Source: Acanthaster planci
Lineage: Eukaryota; Echinodermata; Asteroidea; Valvatida; Acanthasteridae
Assembly (NCBI RefSeq): GCF_001949145.1
Contig: NW_019091460.1
Coordinates: 1 to 64,000 of the forward strand
DNA length: 64,000 nt
Reading direction: 5' to 3'
Part shown: positions 35,976 through 48,498 of the stretch, in pieces
Position numbering within the stretch: the stretch's first letter is position 1
Layout: each line of letters begins with the position of its first letter
The notes under the pieces: generated by a model
What the model saw: the letters and a program-made list of their open reading frames with translations, nothing else
What the model was told of the DNA's origin: nothing
The model's database searches: none
Program-made: the position numbers and the translations under genes

Positions 35976-38900
35976 TTAATTCCATGCATCTAGTAAATCT
36001 TGAATTGTTTCTTGAGAGCTGTGAATACCCAATTTCAAATGCTGAGGAATCTCTTTTCCAATGCGTCCAGCCTCTGCACCAAGAAGTAGCCCTAAAATGG
36101 CACCACGATGGCAGTTTTCACCTGCAGATAAATCAGTGATTAACTTCTGTTAATATTTTTTTAGCATTCAACTCTGTCCTTAAGCCTTTCAGTACATGTA
36201 GGCTACACACAATGTAATACACATGAATACATTTTAACACTGGAGAAGACAAAGAATGGTCTCAGAGGGACAGCAACATGGCATTTCTTCCACTCAGGCT
36301 TGGTTTTCTGGGGAGGCTCGGGGGTCCCTCTAAAAAAACTTTTATGTAACCCCCTTCAAACTGCAAAAATGCGAAAAACCATATGAAAGAGCAGTAGTGA
36401 AAGTTAAAGAGTGTTGTCACATGTGGAAGGTCAAGGCCCCCTCCCCCAAAAAAGGAAAATGGCTCCAGAACTGTGCCTGCTTTGTGAGCACTGCATTAAA
36501 AACTGGGCACAGAATTAAAACACAAGTCTGTCTTTCATGGATAATGAGCATTGGTTAAAGCTTCAACACCCTGTGTCTGATTTAAAATTTCACTCATAAA
36601 AACATTTACACTAAAAAAAATGTCGTAAATGTATGTATGGGTAAACCTTTCTTACCTCCACAGTTCGTGTTTGTTAAAACACCTCCCTCAAAGTTGTCAT
36701 GAAACTCATAAGCTAGGAAGAACATTGAAGTGAGTGCTCCTTTGATGTAGCATGCTAAGCCAAAATGTGATACAGCTTCCTGATACACCTGCAGCCTTTC
36801 TTCAGAGCCCTCTGCATACCTGGGTAATATCAAGGATAGAGGAACATAAAGAAACACTGCTAGAAATTAATTGACCTACAGGATTATCATAAGCCAAATA
36901 AACGGGTGAAACAATATCAGTTTACCCGACAGCAGACAAGTGCAATATTTCAGCCACCGAGTTACTTGAAGTGCCGAAGAGTAGGAATTGTTACAACAGC
37001 TAGCATTAGGACTTCCCGACTAAAATACTCTACATGTACCTTGCTGCTCTTTGTGAATAATTCTTGACTCGTTTCCATGTGCTACTTCCTCCTAAAAGTG
37101 AGGATTCCAATGCCTGGTGGGCTTTCTCTCTAAGACTGGCTCCATTCAATACACTATGAAGTGTGCTAGCGAACAGCTCCACAAATGGAACCAGATTTGA
37201 GGAGCAGTGGGTTAGACTGACAAGTCGCACTGCATGCTAAAACAAAAGACACATATAGAAAAAAAATTATCGACTATTCCAACAATTAAACTTCAATTAA
37301 ATGAAACCATTCTGTATATATGTTACACCAATGTAAAAAAACCATGACAATACTTGGTTTTTATCAGCAGCAATTAATTTAGGCTTGTCTCGGTTTCATC
37401 ACAAATCATGATGCACCACAACTGAGTTCTCTCTCTCTCTTTACAGTTCACCTTTCTTCATTGAAGTACATGTACACGTATGGAAAGTACATGTAACATG
37501 TTTTTTCCATGGCGTGGAGCACCTTTGATTTACATGTACCTAGCAGCAACCCAAACTTCAAGGGATTGAAACATAATGATTTGAGTTTTCATTCACCTTA
37601 ACAGCATCAGAAGTGGAGAAATTAGCACAGTGCCAGATGACAGGTACTGGAATCACCAAAGCTCCAATGCTGTCAATGTTGTGGTCAACACGAGTTGTCA
37701 GTAACATTTTGGATCGTGACTCAGCAAATGCTAACACGTCTTCTGGTGTAACAGGTGACCCAGCTGTCACCCAATCTCTAACAAACAGGAAAATCAAACA
37801 GCAAACAAGTTGAAATAACAACCTTCATGACTTTGAAACCACATCAGGTACACGTACATGCTGACAGGTTTTTTGGTAGGGCAGCTAAGATAAGATGCTA
37901 AGTTCTGCTGTGGAATGAAATTGTCTCAATAGTTTACTCTAAAACCTTTCACAAATAAAATGACAGATTAAAAATCAGATATCATAGTTTATTTTACAGG
38001 TAGGTTAGCTTCATGTCCAGTTTACTTTCATGTAACTATACAAAGTGTTGTCCATCTTTGGACTAAAAATATTCACACAGCAGGAGAAAGTAACAGCATC
38101 ATCTGGTCAATAAATAGTTTAGCAACAGTTTACATGTATGTGTATGCATTGTCAACTGCAAGACTCTCCAGAGGGGTTGTCAGAAAAGAAGGTCACATAG
38201 AACAACATGCAGCATAGGCCTCAGGACACATGAAATATGTACTGTACACTTTCATGACTTTACAGGTGCAACCTCAATGCAACCCACAACTAAATTTATA
38301 CAAAAGAGTTTAAATATCTGCGGTACGCATACAACACACATCGTTCTATGTGACTTCCTTTTCCGACTTCCCTCCAGATGCACTTACTTAAAGAATTCTC
38401 TATGGAAGGACTCAGCATAGGTGTCACCATGTGATCCAGGAGTTGTCATAAATTTCACATAAGCAGCTAAAATTGAACCATAAGCACCATCATCCAAGGA
38501 CTGATGTTCCCGATATTCAGTTGATAATGTCAGAGCATTTACTCCAGCCATTACCGCATTAAGTGTACTGTCACCGGCTTTCATTCCTAGCAACCAAAAT
38601 TTAAACGGTCAATAAACATGAAATGTGATACACTGTAAATGCCAAACTGTAACTAAGCTATGTATGTATGCTGCTTGCAAATGGAATTGAAAGAAACTGT
38701 AGGATTAGGAATTGTTTTGTATGCATTAACAAATCAACATATATATATTCCCACTGATGACAAGGTTGACAAACTCAATAACTGCTGGTAACTCATATTA
38801 GGAAATGTCAGGAAATGGACAACTGTATATTTTTGATGGGATATCTTGTTTTTCTTATTCTGCTCCCCTTGTTCCATGGATATTTTCCAACCTTATGCAA

Positions 38901-41900
38901 CCTAAATGGAACTATCTGTGGTATGCAATGGTGGAGGTCATGGTGTTTACCACACTTGCTAATCCAGTCCATTGTTTTAGGGGAACTTTCCCACAGTCTT
39001 GACCAAGTATTTTTAGAACCAGAATGTCAGTTTCCTTTGTTTGGGAGATTCGTCAAACTGGAGGTTCCTGGTTGTTTGAACCTGGGAGAATATCTGCTGA
39101 TCCTAATGATTAGCAGAGTTACACAATGAACCTTCAAAGATTTGACATATGGGGAAGTTTATATGCAAATCAAACTTTGAGGAAGGTTTGGTCAAACTTG
39201 TGAGTGCCCAATCATATTCTTGATGGAAATGACCATCGAGAGACTCTGAAGGGCATTTAAAGGCCTACGCCAGGGTCAGAATTGAGTCTGCACCACCACC
39301 CAGCAGACCACTGGTCAACAGCCCAACACTTGAGTTTACACAGTAGCCATATGGGGTGAGTTGCTGTCCTTGGAATATTTTCTAGTGGTAATCTACCTGT
39401 GTGTAACTTCATTTTAAATTTATTTTGATGACTTAGTATTAAGGACTGTATTACTTCTAATGTTGATGGACTTGTACTGCTTGCTTGTTTTGGGGATCAA
39501 TCCAAATCATTGCAATCATCTCAAATTATTTTATAGTGCACTTTTCTCCACTTGTTTTGATTACCCCCTTGTTTGGCACACAACTCGATTCAACAATGCC
39601 CTAGTTTGTGATGAAGGATGATGTTTGTACCCTTGTAAGGATAAATTTCTGTTCCATTATATAGCTCAAGTGGCGTCTGTGTTTGGTGTCTGTGACAGGC
39701 AGATGTAGTCAGTGCTAGGAGAGAAGCTTAATATATACAGGTTAGCTCCTGCCAAGCAGTATCACACTCTGACTTTTGCAACTGTTTTTACATGATCTTG
39801 TCTGCCAGATTTCAAAGTTAGTATATGCTCACCAACAGAGATTAAGAGGTTTTACTTGTACAAGTCACTTTATGATGTGTTACGTGAAGACTGTCACCCA
39901 ACATGTAGATGTGTTAATTTGAGGACACAGACTGTCTACCCAAGAAAGTGTTGTGTAATTGGTCACCTTCCTTAAGTGGTCCATACTGTTGAACAGCTGT
40001 GTTTTGGTTCACAAGAACTCAAGGCTATACACTCAAACCAGTGTATGACCTATGACCTTTGTACTACCAGCGTGTGTGCACAGTATTTGCACCATGCAAT
40101 GTGTGTGTAGTAAATGCTGTATTATCTACATGTAAGTAATTGTGTTATTTTCCTAATATTACAGGGGTCTGTCTGTAGAACCATCAAATTGGTCCGTCCA
40201 CCCATAGACCATCCAATCAGTCCGTCAACTCACCGATCAGTTTATCAGTCTGTCAACCCTATTTTATTGAGGAGAGCTTCAAAAAAGATTTTGTCAGTTC
40301 TAGAGCAAACAACACCGACAGTGTCGTCATTCGTTAATTATGGGCGCATCAGTGAGAACTTGCACTTGTAGTGCAGAAACCTGTCCATAGTACAACATTA
40401 ATAACTGTACCTTGATGGTAATGAATTGATCTCTTGTTACTCTGCCAGTATTTGAGTTTATCATGGAGAATCACTGATCCAATGACTGGGTCTGAATGTT
40501 TACTGTTGCCACTACGACCAGCACCACCTACAGGTAACAAAAATATTCATAAAATTCCATAACAATCCACCATCAAGAATCACTGAATATGACAAACACA
40601 TTGACTCTACTGTGACAATAGAACACTAACCCATTTCATGTTTCAGACATTACCTCAAAAATCACATGACTGCAAATCTAACGAGCAAATAGACTACACA
40701 AGACACTTACCAACAGCAGAGATAGTTAAGATGCTAGATGGATGTTTTGTCTTTGGTGCAACAAATCCTGTAAGCCAGTCTCCATAATCACGTTTGATGT
40801 CATATGGATCATAATACCAATGAACAGGCATACTCAGTGCATCACCAATGTACAGTCCCCACAACGATTCACTTTGAGCCATCTTCAAATGTTCGGTATG
40901 GTTTCCAGTTCTGCATTATGAACAGAGTTTAGAAAACATCCATTTTTTATCAACTGATAGAAAGAAGTTAAATGATTCAAATGAATGAAAATTTGGGATG
41001 AAAAAGGACATAACAAGAAGTAGCTATGGGGACATCCCAACATTCTCATTAGTGATTTTACCAACCAAAAATGGTCATGCCTGCCAATCTAAAGCCAGTG
41101 CACGCACAACTTATTTTTTGAAAGGTGGTGTTACCTTTCAAAAAATGAATTGTGGGTGCACTGGTTTTAGATAGGCAGGCATGACCATTTTCCATATGTA
41201 AAATTTTATACACAAATATGAATCAGAATTGAAAATGAATAATAATAATCGGAATCAATAAAGCAATTCTCGAAAATCAGCCGTGTGAACTATTGGCTAC
41301 CATGCAAAAATGCAAACCAAATGTCGCCACAGAACCCCCCCCCCAAAAAAAAAATATCCCCATATTGGTTTGGAAACAATATGCTTAACTGACAAACTTT
41401 AAGAGCACTTCTCTGATTTTATCTGTTTGAATAAATATGGGAGCATCCAAATTGAATACAGCATCATTTGTCTTCAGAGCTCAACTATAACGAGCTAAAG
41501 AGGGCTTTTCTCTGTTAATGCCAAGATACACATTCTGAATGTAGCTAACATCATTTGAAGAAAAGAGAATAAAACGAGGGGCACCCTCACCCTGTGTTCG
41601 TAGTGGATAATCCCTTGTGCATGCCAAACAATGCATGTAGCCCTGCGAATGGATGCTTGCTTCCATATTTATTTGAACAGATAAAATCAGAACAAACATG
41701 TCTTCCTCAGAGGTGCTCTTTAAACCAATTATCAGTAATAATTATTTATCATTATCAAAATGCTAATTTACCACAAACCCCAAAACTTAAGTGTTTCCAA
41801 GTAAAAGCACTAGGCCTTCAAGTACAAGTACAAAATTTGGGGAAAAGTTCCATACACAGACATCATTTGACACCCTGTGTAAAAACCCTACACAAAACAG

Positions 41901-42428
41901 GTCTGGAAAATTTTAAGTGTTTCTGAGATGGTACATGTAAATGTTTCCAAAATTTCACAGCTTATTGACTTTTTAGGTCATGTCAACTATATTTTTGATG
42001 GCTAATGAACTACTGCAAGGGAACATTGATATACAGAACTCTTATTAGGCCTACATGTAGTTAGTTGAAGGTGGGGGGCTAGGGCCAACATTTTAATTTT
42101 AATGACTAGTAGAGTAGTAAAAATATATTATATAATGTTAGGCCTATGTTTGAGTTTTAAGTTATCACTTTCTGATGGCTAAGTAACCACTTAAACCAGT
42201 GACGGACTATACAAAATTATTGCCAATATTGGTGTACATGGAATGCCTAATTACCAAACTGGTTCATCATCCATAATGGAGGGATTAACCTGTTTAATGT
42301 TAACTGCAAGATTGTACTCACCGAACGCCAACGGTTTCAGTTGTGGACTGCAGACAGCGTTGTAGTGTTGTCAGGCAGATTCCGCCAAGACCAATTAGAA
42401 CGACTCGCGGTAGGTTGATGGTTTTCAT
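35976..42428 (-). CDS. ADP-ribosylglycohydrolase-family protein, J1-crystallin-like (8 exons)
   Basis: Exons 42322-42428, 40711-40910, 40411-40527, 38388-38586, 37597-37777, 37040-37236, 36656-36819 and 35976-36121 join with matching phases to give 436 aa. The fold is recognised from SLWGLYIGDALSMPVHWYYD, DDGAYGSILAAYVKF, ALVIPVPVIWH and NTNCGGENCHRGAILGLLLG. The family removes ADP-ribose from proteins or small molecules; cnidarian J1 crystallins are related. In canonical members two acidic motifs bind metal, TDDT near the first third and GGDTDT near the end. Here the corresponding segments read AGDST and GGENCHRG, so metal binding may be altered. The first 35 residues form a basic, hydrophobic leader (LPRVVLIGLGGICLTTL), possibly a targeting signal or anchor; a second Met (MAQSESLWG) in exon 2 could start a form without it. 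Substrate cannot be told. Confidence 0.9.
38640..40380. other. Large intron of the ADP-ribosylglycohydrolase gene, no gene recognised
   Basis: The 1.8-kb intron between exons 38388-38586 and 40411-40527 contains plus-strand ORFs (38805-39129, 40114-40371) without recognisable domains or splice support. The T/G-rich texture at 39380-40100 suggests an old insertion, but no ends are identifiable. Confidence 0.4.
41072..41190. mobile_element. ~120-bp hairpin element in ADP-ribosylglycohydrolase intron 1
   Basis: ATGGTCATGCCTGCCAATCT followed by AAAGCCAGTGCACGCACAAC forms the left arm. It is mirrored by GTGGGTGCACTGGTTTTAGA followed by TAGGCAGGCATGACCAT on the right. The inner ends TTTTTTGAAAGG and CCTTTCAAAAAA close on a loop of about 8 bases. 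Arms are about 55 bp with few mismatches. Confidence 0.9.
41399..41723. mobile_element. TTAA-flanked foldback element (family member 2, shorter)
   Basis: Related to the palindrome at 25208-25737: TTAAGAGCAC, GATTTTATCTGTTTGAATAA, GGGAGCATCCAAATTGAAT and CATTTGTCTTCAGAGC match its left half. ACAGATAAAATC, AACATGTCTTCC and GAGGTGCTCTTTAA match its right end. The right inner part is shortened by about 200 bp relative to member 1. It lies in intron 1 of the ADP-ribosylglycohydrolase gene. Confidence 0.8.
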
Positions 42429-43686
42429 TACTTCGAGTTCCCACCTCACGTAACGTTTCACCTCCACTTCCAACAGTACCAAAGCCAATGCATTTGTTAC
42501 GTATCATCTTGGGCGCTCGTCGTTTCATAAGGTGCCTATTTCAATTCGGCCCACCTTATGTAACCTGAATATATAACACAAAAAAATGGACAATTTCATA
42601 AGCTCGCAGTTTACAGGTACGTAGGTGCCTACGGTGCACACGTTGAGGCCGCACTTCAGGTCAGGATCAGGTCATGTAGAGTTACATCACAGCGCCCTCA
42701 CACGATGCGTACAAGTACAAGTGAACAACTCAAAGACAATCCAGGTACCTAATAACTGTCTGTTGAAAATTGAATCGCTTTTCAGTCTAAGTTGTATGGT
42801 TTCATTATTTTAAAGTTTAAAACCCTGAACATTTTCTTTTCTCATCCTACATTTTATAGGAGATATGTTATAAAACACATTATGACCGGGCATAATTTGG
42901 TCACTAGACTTAAGTCTCTTATATGACTGTCCAATGTAATGCACACGGTCCATTACAAACAATGTACGGCAACATCGTGTCAAGACTGAGGGGTTAGGAA
43001 AGACCTGCCTACTGCCCCGGTGGCAAGATAATCATTGACAATAATTTTGTGAAGAAAAGAGAAGGTTGTAACGTATGACAGCACATTTAACATAATCGCT
43101 GTCGACATTTCCTTTAAATACAGAAACAATTATAAGGTAAACACACAAATATAAATTTTATTTAAAACTACAGCAAAAATTCTTAGGAAACATTTATTAT
43201 AAATTGACTGAAATAATTTGACTGACTGAAAGGAATTGGTAATAAGATTTAACGGCTAGCAGATACAAACAACGGATAGAAGCGTACCTACAAGTAAATT
43301 ATTGGTTTTTAACGGCACCGTATTTGTAACTGTAGCGGCAAAATAAATATATATGCCAGGCACGTGTTCACCTTTTGCCCCATACGGGAGGGTTTTGTTA
43401 TTTTATCAAGTTGTTTTGTTTTGATCTGGGTTTTTTGTTTTGTTTTGGTTTTGGTTTTTTTGTTTGTTTTTTATTTATAAACATTCGCATAAAATACCGG
43501 ATAATTTCTGAAAAAAAAGGAACGTTACTATCGTTAAATAAGTAGCAAGTTCCTTTCATTCTAAGTAATTCTGCCACAGCAATCAGTTTATTCCCATTTT
43601 TACTGTTCTGCCGATTAATTCAAGGTGATAACTACCGACAAATAGTGATATTAAACTGTACAGAACGCCTTCCAGCTGCCAAGAAA
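42429..43686. other. Intergenic, no gene; T/G-rich tract at 43395-43475
   Basis: The promoter and 5' UTR of the ADP-ribosylglycohydrolase gene should lie near 42430-42700. A TTTTG-type low-complexity tract occupies 43395-43475. The part next to 43686 is the 3' UTR side of serpin 1. Confidence 0.5.
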
Positions 43687-44937
43687 TTACAATTCCTCAC
43701 GGTTCCGTATCAAACCGACTGGCTTCCGGTAGTTCCCCATGAAAATAATTGCTTTAGTCTTGGAATCAATAATAAAGAAGAGAAATGGGTGATCTGCAAT
43801 GAATTCTGGTGTATGACTGATTGAGCGCGCACTGATAGTCACAGCAGTGGCAGCAGCGGCTTCACTGCCTTCTTCATTCACTTCAAGAAAAGCTCGGTGG
43901 ACAACAGTCGATACAAACAGATCCTTCGTTCCCGTTATACCAGACAGATCAGCTTTATCCTGGCGAAAGAGATCTTGCATTCCCATGGTGTGCAAAACAT
44001 CATTCATGAATACAGTTTCTTCAAGGCTGAATTTTGGTATCGCCAAATCCACAGTTACATTCGACAGGTTGTTCAAAAAATGCAACAGTTTCTCGTTTGA
44101 GAAATGCTTTAGCAGTGTGTCAAGACCGTTTATTTCTTCGGGAAGAATGAGGACCATGCTCAGTTTCTTACCTACGTAAGGTAGTTCTATTATTTTACAC
44201 CGCAATGAGGTGTCCTCAGCAAAGTTAAATTTCGACTTCCGATGCATCATTGCCACCTCAATGACTTCGCTTTCTGAGAAATAAAAATCCTGGTCAAATG
44301 TTTTCGAAGCGTCAAACTTACTAATCCAATCTGCCTTGAAGTAAATAGCATTGACTAATACAAGTCGAGTCATTTCATTTACGTGTCCAGGAGGCAAAAC
44401 ATCCACAATTTTCTCTTCTGTTTCTTGACTGACCCAAGAATTGATGAACTGGCGGGACCCTTCCGAATCCTCAACAAAGTCAAGACTGGCCATACTGCTA
44501 CCATAATGCTTTTGAACATCGTGAAGAAATTGGTGCCTCAAATCAAGATCTTTTTGTCCAAAAAGGCGGTTCGCCTTTCGAAGTATGTACCTTGTTGCAT
44601 GCACATCGAAGATAGCAGAGTTGAGCTTGGAAAGTGACGAGTGGAGACGGGATTCTTCCATCAAATTGAATTTGAGAACTTCTTTCATTTGATTAGCGGT
44701 GTTTCCACGTGCCCCAAGAAAAGTCATACCAAATGCAATTGAAATGCTCATCGGCGAAAAAACAATGTTATCGCTTGCGGTTGCCTCAGTAAGGGTTTGA
44801 TAAAGGTGAAAGGCAAATCTATTGTTGGCTTCAGCAAGGTTCAACTGTGTGTCCGTATCAGATGATGTACCAGAGATGTTTATGGAGGTAACTGCAATGG
44901 CGGTAAGAAAGATGCCAAGGAACTGGATGACTGCCAT
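43687..44937 (-). CDS. Serpin 1, secreted-type inhibitor with predicted Arg-Ser reactive bond
   Basis: A 416-aa intronless serpin frame. Serpins trap proteases by cleavage of the reactive-centre loop and its insertion into beta-sheet A. MAVIQFLGIFLTAIAV looks like a signal peptide, so it is probably secreted. Seen in order: NIVFSPMSISIAFGMTFLGA, LVNAIYFKADW, the hinge NEEGSEAAAATAV (small residues, as in inhibitory serpins) and the signature ADHPFLFFIID...IIFMGNYRKP. Counting from the conserved hinge Glu as P17, P1-P1' is Arg-Ser (ISARS), which predicts a trypsin-like target. The start chosen is the ATG before the signal peptide; the frame stays open upstream to a splice acceptor at 45007, so the first coding exon may be further out. 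It is clearly more divergent than serpins 2 and 3. Confidence 0.95.
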   Translation of the reverse strand: MAVIQFLGIFLTAIAVTSINISGTSSDTDTQLNLAEANNRFAFHLYQTLTEATASDNIVFSPMSISIAFGMTFLGARGNTANQMKEVLKFNLMEESRLHSSLSKLNSAIFDVHATRYILRKANRLFGQKDLDLRHQFLHDVQKHYGSSMASLDFVEDSEGSRQFINSWVSQETEEKIVDVLPPGHVNEMTRLVLVNAIYFKADWISKFDASKTFDQDFYFSESEVIEVAMMHRKSKFNFAEDTSLRCKIIELPYVGKKLSMVLILPEEINGLDTLLKHFSNEKLLHFLNNLSNVTVDLAIPKFSLEETVFMNDVLHTMGMQDLFRQDKADLSGITGTKDLFVSTVVHRAFLEVNEEGSEAAAATAVTISARSISHTPEFIADHPFLFFIIDSKTKAIIFMGNYRKPVGLIRNREEL

Positions 44938-45006
44938 TATGAAATCTAAACAGATGACATCAAAAGCATCAGTTCTTGTATCTCCAGTGGTTACAGATGC
45001 GTTCAC

Positions 45007-45917
45007 CTGTAGGAGAAGTACATTATCTTTTAATTTTTTATATCACAAATTTGTTATTGAGGCAGTTTGTGAAGCTATCCGCCCAACATAACTGAGAACT
45101 GCACCGTGCTCCAAGTAGACTTCCAAAATACACAAGTATAGACAACCTGACCAACTAAGCTGTTCATTTAGAGCCTACACGTAGCCTACATTGGGCAAAC
45201 AGTTTGGACCTTATGACAATAGGTCCATACGTACAGCTTAGGTATTGTGTTGCACTTAAGCGGCAATAAAAACATAAACAAACAGGTTTATAATAAAATT
45301 ATTACACCATGTCTAAAGAAATAATGAAAATGTGAATGTTGTGTGGAATGATCCTCCTTGATTAAATTTTAATGAGGAAATACATGTGCATTTCTTGCAC
45401 AAAACAATTGTTGGGTGGATTTCGCATTGCTGCATGTTAATTTTTGTATTAGCCTCTTTTTAATTATCTTCAACTCATGGTATCATTACCACCATATGAT
45501 AAAACCCCAATCTTTTAATTCACTTTGGCACAATACACGTATGTCACGTGACGTACGTGCAAGATATACAAAAACACAATCAACAAAATATAGTCATTCC
45601 AGCATATTTTCATTTACAGGACGAAATTTATATCCCAATCATGTGGAGAAACAGCATTTCTACTGCAAGGCTGTAGTAATATTCCATGGGTATCATCCTT
45701 CAAGCTTTAGAGGCAAAACCTTCAAATCACCAAGGGACTGTAGATTCATATCCTTACAAAAAAGAATGCAATATTCTTCAATGAATACAAATTCAAAACC
45801 TAACTTCGTTACCAATATTCTCAGTCAACACTTAAGTTATGCTCCCAAAAAGGGAGGGGTATAGTGACTTCAACCTACTTTTTTCCATATAAAACAGAAT
45901 CGGTAGAAACAAATACC
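45007..45917. other. Serpin 1 upstream region, no gene seen
   Basis: The minus-strand CTCCTACAG at 45007-45015 is a good splice acceptor for serpin 1's last exon, implying a 5' exon somewhere upstream. The 149-aa plus ORF at 45415-45864 has no recognisable domain. Confidence 0.4.
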
Positions 45918-46920
45918 TACTGGTTTGCATAGCTGTTCAATGGATAGATTTCTCTCGACTTATTGTAACAAATAAACATAAAAACGATGGTGAACTGAGA
46001 GTATAATGTATTTTAATAAGGCGTCATTGGAAAGCAGGTGGGAGTTTTCTTTACCACAGCTATAGCTGCAGTTGCCACACTGCTTTCTTCATGTCCATCC
46101 AAGAAAAACCTTGTGGGCATCTTTGAAGATGAAGAATTCTTTATCTCCTTATACTTTTGATACGAGAAGTCTGATCCGTCTTTCATGATGGAGTAGGCAT
46201 ACTCATCTTGCTCTAGGAATAAGTTTGGTAGAGACATCGCAACAGTACACGTAAAATAACCCCTAATGCGTATAATCCCCGTCATCCACGTGACTCTCAA
46301 TCTTTTTGTGGCTTAATTTCTTCAATGACCGTTTTCCTATACTCAACCTCGTTTCCGTCGCAGGCTTAGTCTCCGAAACTAATCCCCGATTGTGCGCCTG
46401 AAGCATTTAAATTTAATTGAGGTGATGTAATGTTTGGCTCTTTTGCATCTCACTTGTTGCACTTACAACTTCTAAGTCAGGTAGTAAAAAAACTGCTGAA
46501 GACTGAGCCGAAGTAGAGTACTGTATTGAAAACGGCCAATACAGTCAACTCTCGTTACAACAAAGTAGCAGGGACCAGACAAATTACTTTGTTATAACCA
46601 GGACTTTGTTATAAGAGCAGTGGAAAAGCAAAGAAAAACAGAAGAATTCATGAAAGTAGGATTCTCAGAATTTGTTCTTTATAAAAGTATTTTGTTGTAA
46701 CAGTGTTCTTTATAACGAGAGTCGACTGTACATGTACGTCAGCAAGAACATCTACCCTCTCAATGAAGAAGTTTACTTCTTAATTCTTGGAATAAAAAAG
46801 CAGCTGCAGATACTAGAACAGAGCTGCTCACAGACTCTTCACGAACGTGGTTTCACCTTTGTGTTTTATGCATCATTGGACATAAACGGCCAAAATCGGA
46901 GTGGAGAAGATCGTCATTGA
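45918..46920 (-). pseudogene. Serpin relic 1, broken and interrupted
   Basis: Minus-strand pieces match the 3' half of serpins 2 and 3. From 46300 down: a SLPNLFLEQ segment (compare SLPKFSLEQ), a degenerate SDFS block (compare ADFSGMTGD), then FLDGHEESSVATAAIAVVKK, corresponding to the hinge FLDVNEEGSEAAAATAVVMK, followed by a stop. At 45918-45980 a degenerate copy of the C-terminal exon end and 3' UTR follows. At 46740-46830 the segment equivalent to the strand before FSLEQ is present but separated by a TACAGTC-ended element (46540-46730) and other sequence. The 5' half is missing. It corresponds in position to serpin relic 2, about 6.2 kb away. Confidence 0.75.
46540..46730. mobile_element. 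TACAGTC-ended MITE inside serpin relic 1
   Basis: Left end TACAGTCAACTCTCGTTACA; inverted right end TACAGTCGACTCTCGTTATA; 191 bp with no ORF. The ends belong to the same type as the element at 16252-16764. It is absent from the paralogous relic at 52170-52560. Confidence 0.8.
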
Positions 46921-47421
46921 CAAGTATTTAGCTTCATGGCTTATTTTTAGCTATATGGCTCGTATCACCGTGAAGCGTCTTCCTTATGAAAAAGGCATAG
47001 AATGTTACATTGTATATTTATACAACGGTTGATGACCGTGCGGGAAAATTCATCCAATAATAAAATCCCGAGATTTTTGACAGGTTGCTATGGTTACTGG
47101 CATATCACGTTCCTTGCATGTTGTTCATCTTTTATCTGACAACATAAAAGAGCCCAAAAATGTACTGATGAAAGGATTTTCTAAGAATGAAAAAAATGGA
47201 AACAAACAATCTGAGCTATCATTGTCAAACGTTTACTTGATTTCATCCTAGAATTTCTGTTTACTAAAATGCAATGTTATACTTTACTTATTATGAGAGA
47301 GACATTGAAACTTGCATGTAAAGAGAATACAATGCACTAGCTAATTGTTTAACAAAACACTACGTTGTCCTATTTTAATTGAAATAATAAATCTAAATAC
47401 TACATGCTTTCCAGCTGTTTA

Positions 47422-47614
47422 CAGGGGTGAGACGGACCAATGATAAAAATAGCTGAGAACAGCTGAAAAGTGGCCTAAAGAAGCTGAACTGTGAAAATCT
47501 CCTGTGCTTTTGTACACGGCCAGTGAGGAAAAAAGCTGAAATCCAAAACAAAAAAGCTGAAATCCAAAACAAAAAAGCTGAAATCAGCTAAAAAGGTGAG
47601 AAATCTCACACCTG
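47422..47614. mobile_element. CAGGGG-ended MITE (hAT-like ends) in serpin unit A
   Basis: The left end CAGGGGTGAGA is mirrored by TCTCACACCTG at the right. The flanks show a TGTTTA/TGTTTG direct repeat. Unit B (about 53170) has the uninterrupted flanks. Inside, at about 47533-47590, a 20-bp unit AGCTGAAATCCAAAACAAAA is repeated nearly three times. Confidence 0.75.
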
Positions 47615-48498
47615 TGTTTGGTGTTACGGATTTCTAACTGAAAGTTAATCAATGCCCGAGCATCAATAATTGCATCAATCATTGTGCTCACGCATAACAC
47701 ACACACAAACGGTGAATTTACAGTTAATAATTTCCACATTCAAAGTGTAACATTAAAGTTAAGTGCATTATACTTTATATCTACAAACAGAAAACACTAA
47801 AACTATTTCAGATCATTGTAACACAGCAATATTACTCAATACTTTAAATTAACCACACAATTAGTTTCAGGATCATTTTGTGTTCTCTAATAACCTGTAC
47901 ACACAACATAATTTTTATCTCAAGTGCGTACATTACTGATTTAAACTTTTCCTTTCATTTGAAGTAGACAATTTTTTTTCTATTTACATGTTACAATGTA
48001 TTCCAGATAAGTTTTGAAACCCTTTTTTTCTTTGAGCATTGGTAATGAACTAATTCAAATGTGATTCTTGGTCTTTGATTAAAATGGGTACAAAGTGAAA
48101 AATGTTTGATAAAAATGGTGTTCTCTGTTTGAATGCCTGATATTTTCAAGCTGCATTCAATTCATTGGCAATCTAAATTTCTATTTCAATTCACAGTGTT
48201 CTTCAAACATAACTTGAACAAATATAGATAATTAAAGAAACACAAATCTGAAGCTTTCAGTCTGTTATCAAACTTTAAATCATCTAAATTACCTACATTC
48301 TTAACACAACCTTAGGTTGCAATATCTAAGTAAAATTTAACGTCATAAACTTTTTTCAGAAAACACGACAGGCTGTTACATTATGTGGTCAGTTTCAAAT
48401 TAAATCATTTTCCGAACTGTCTCATTTCAATTCAAGGAACCAGAATCCATATACCAAACACGCATCCTATTTCAATATGTGTCTCATTCACTGAATGG

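Noticed and set aside
44938-45006. Serpin 1 N-terminal extension of 23 residues
   Set aside because: It starts from a GTG right at a splice acceptor; the ATG before a clear signal peptide is the better start unless an upstream coding exon exists.
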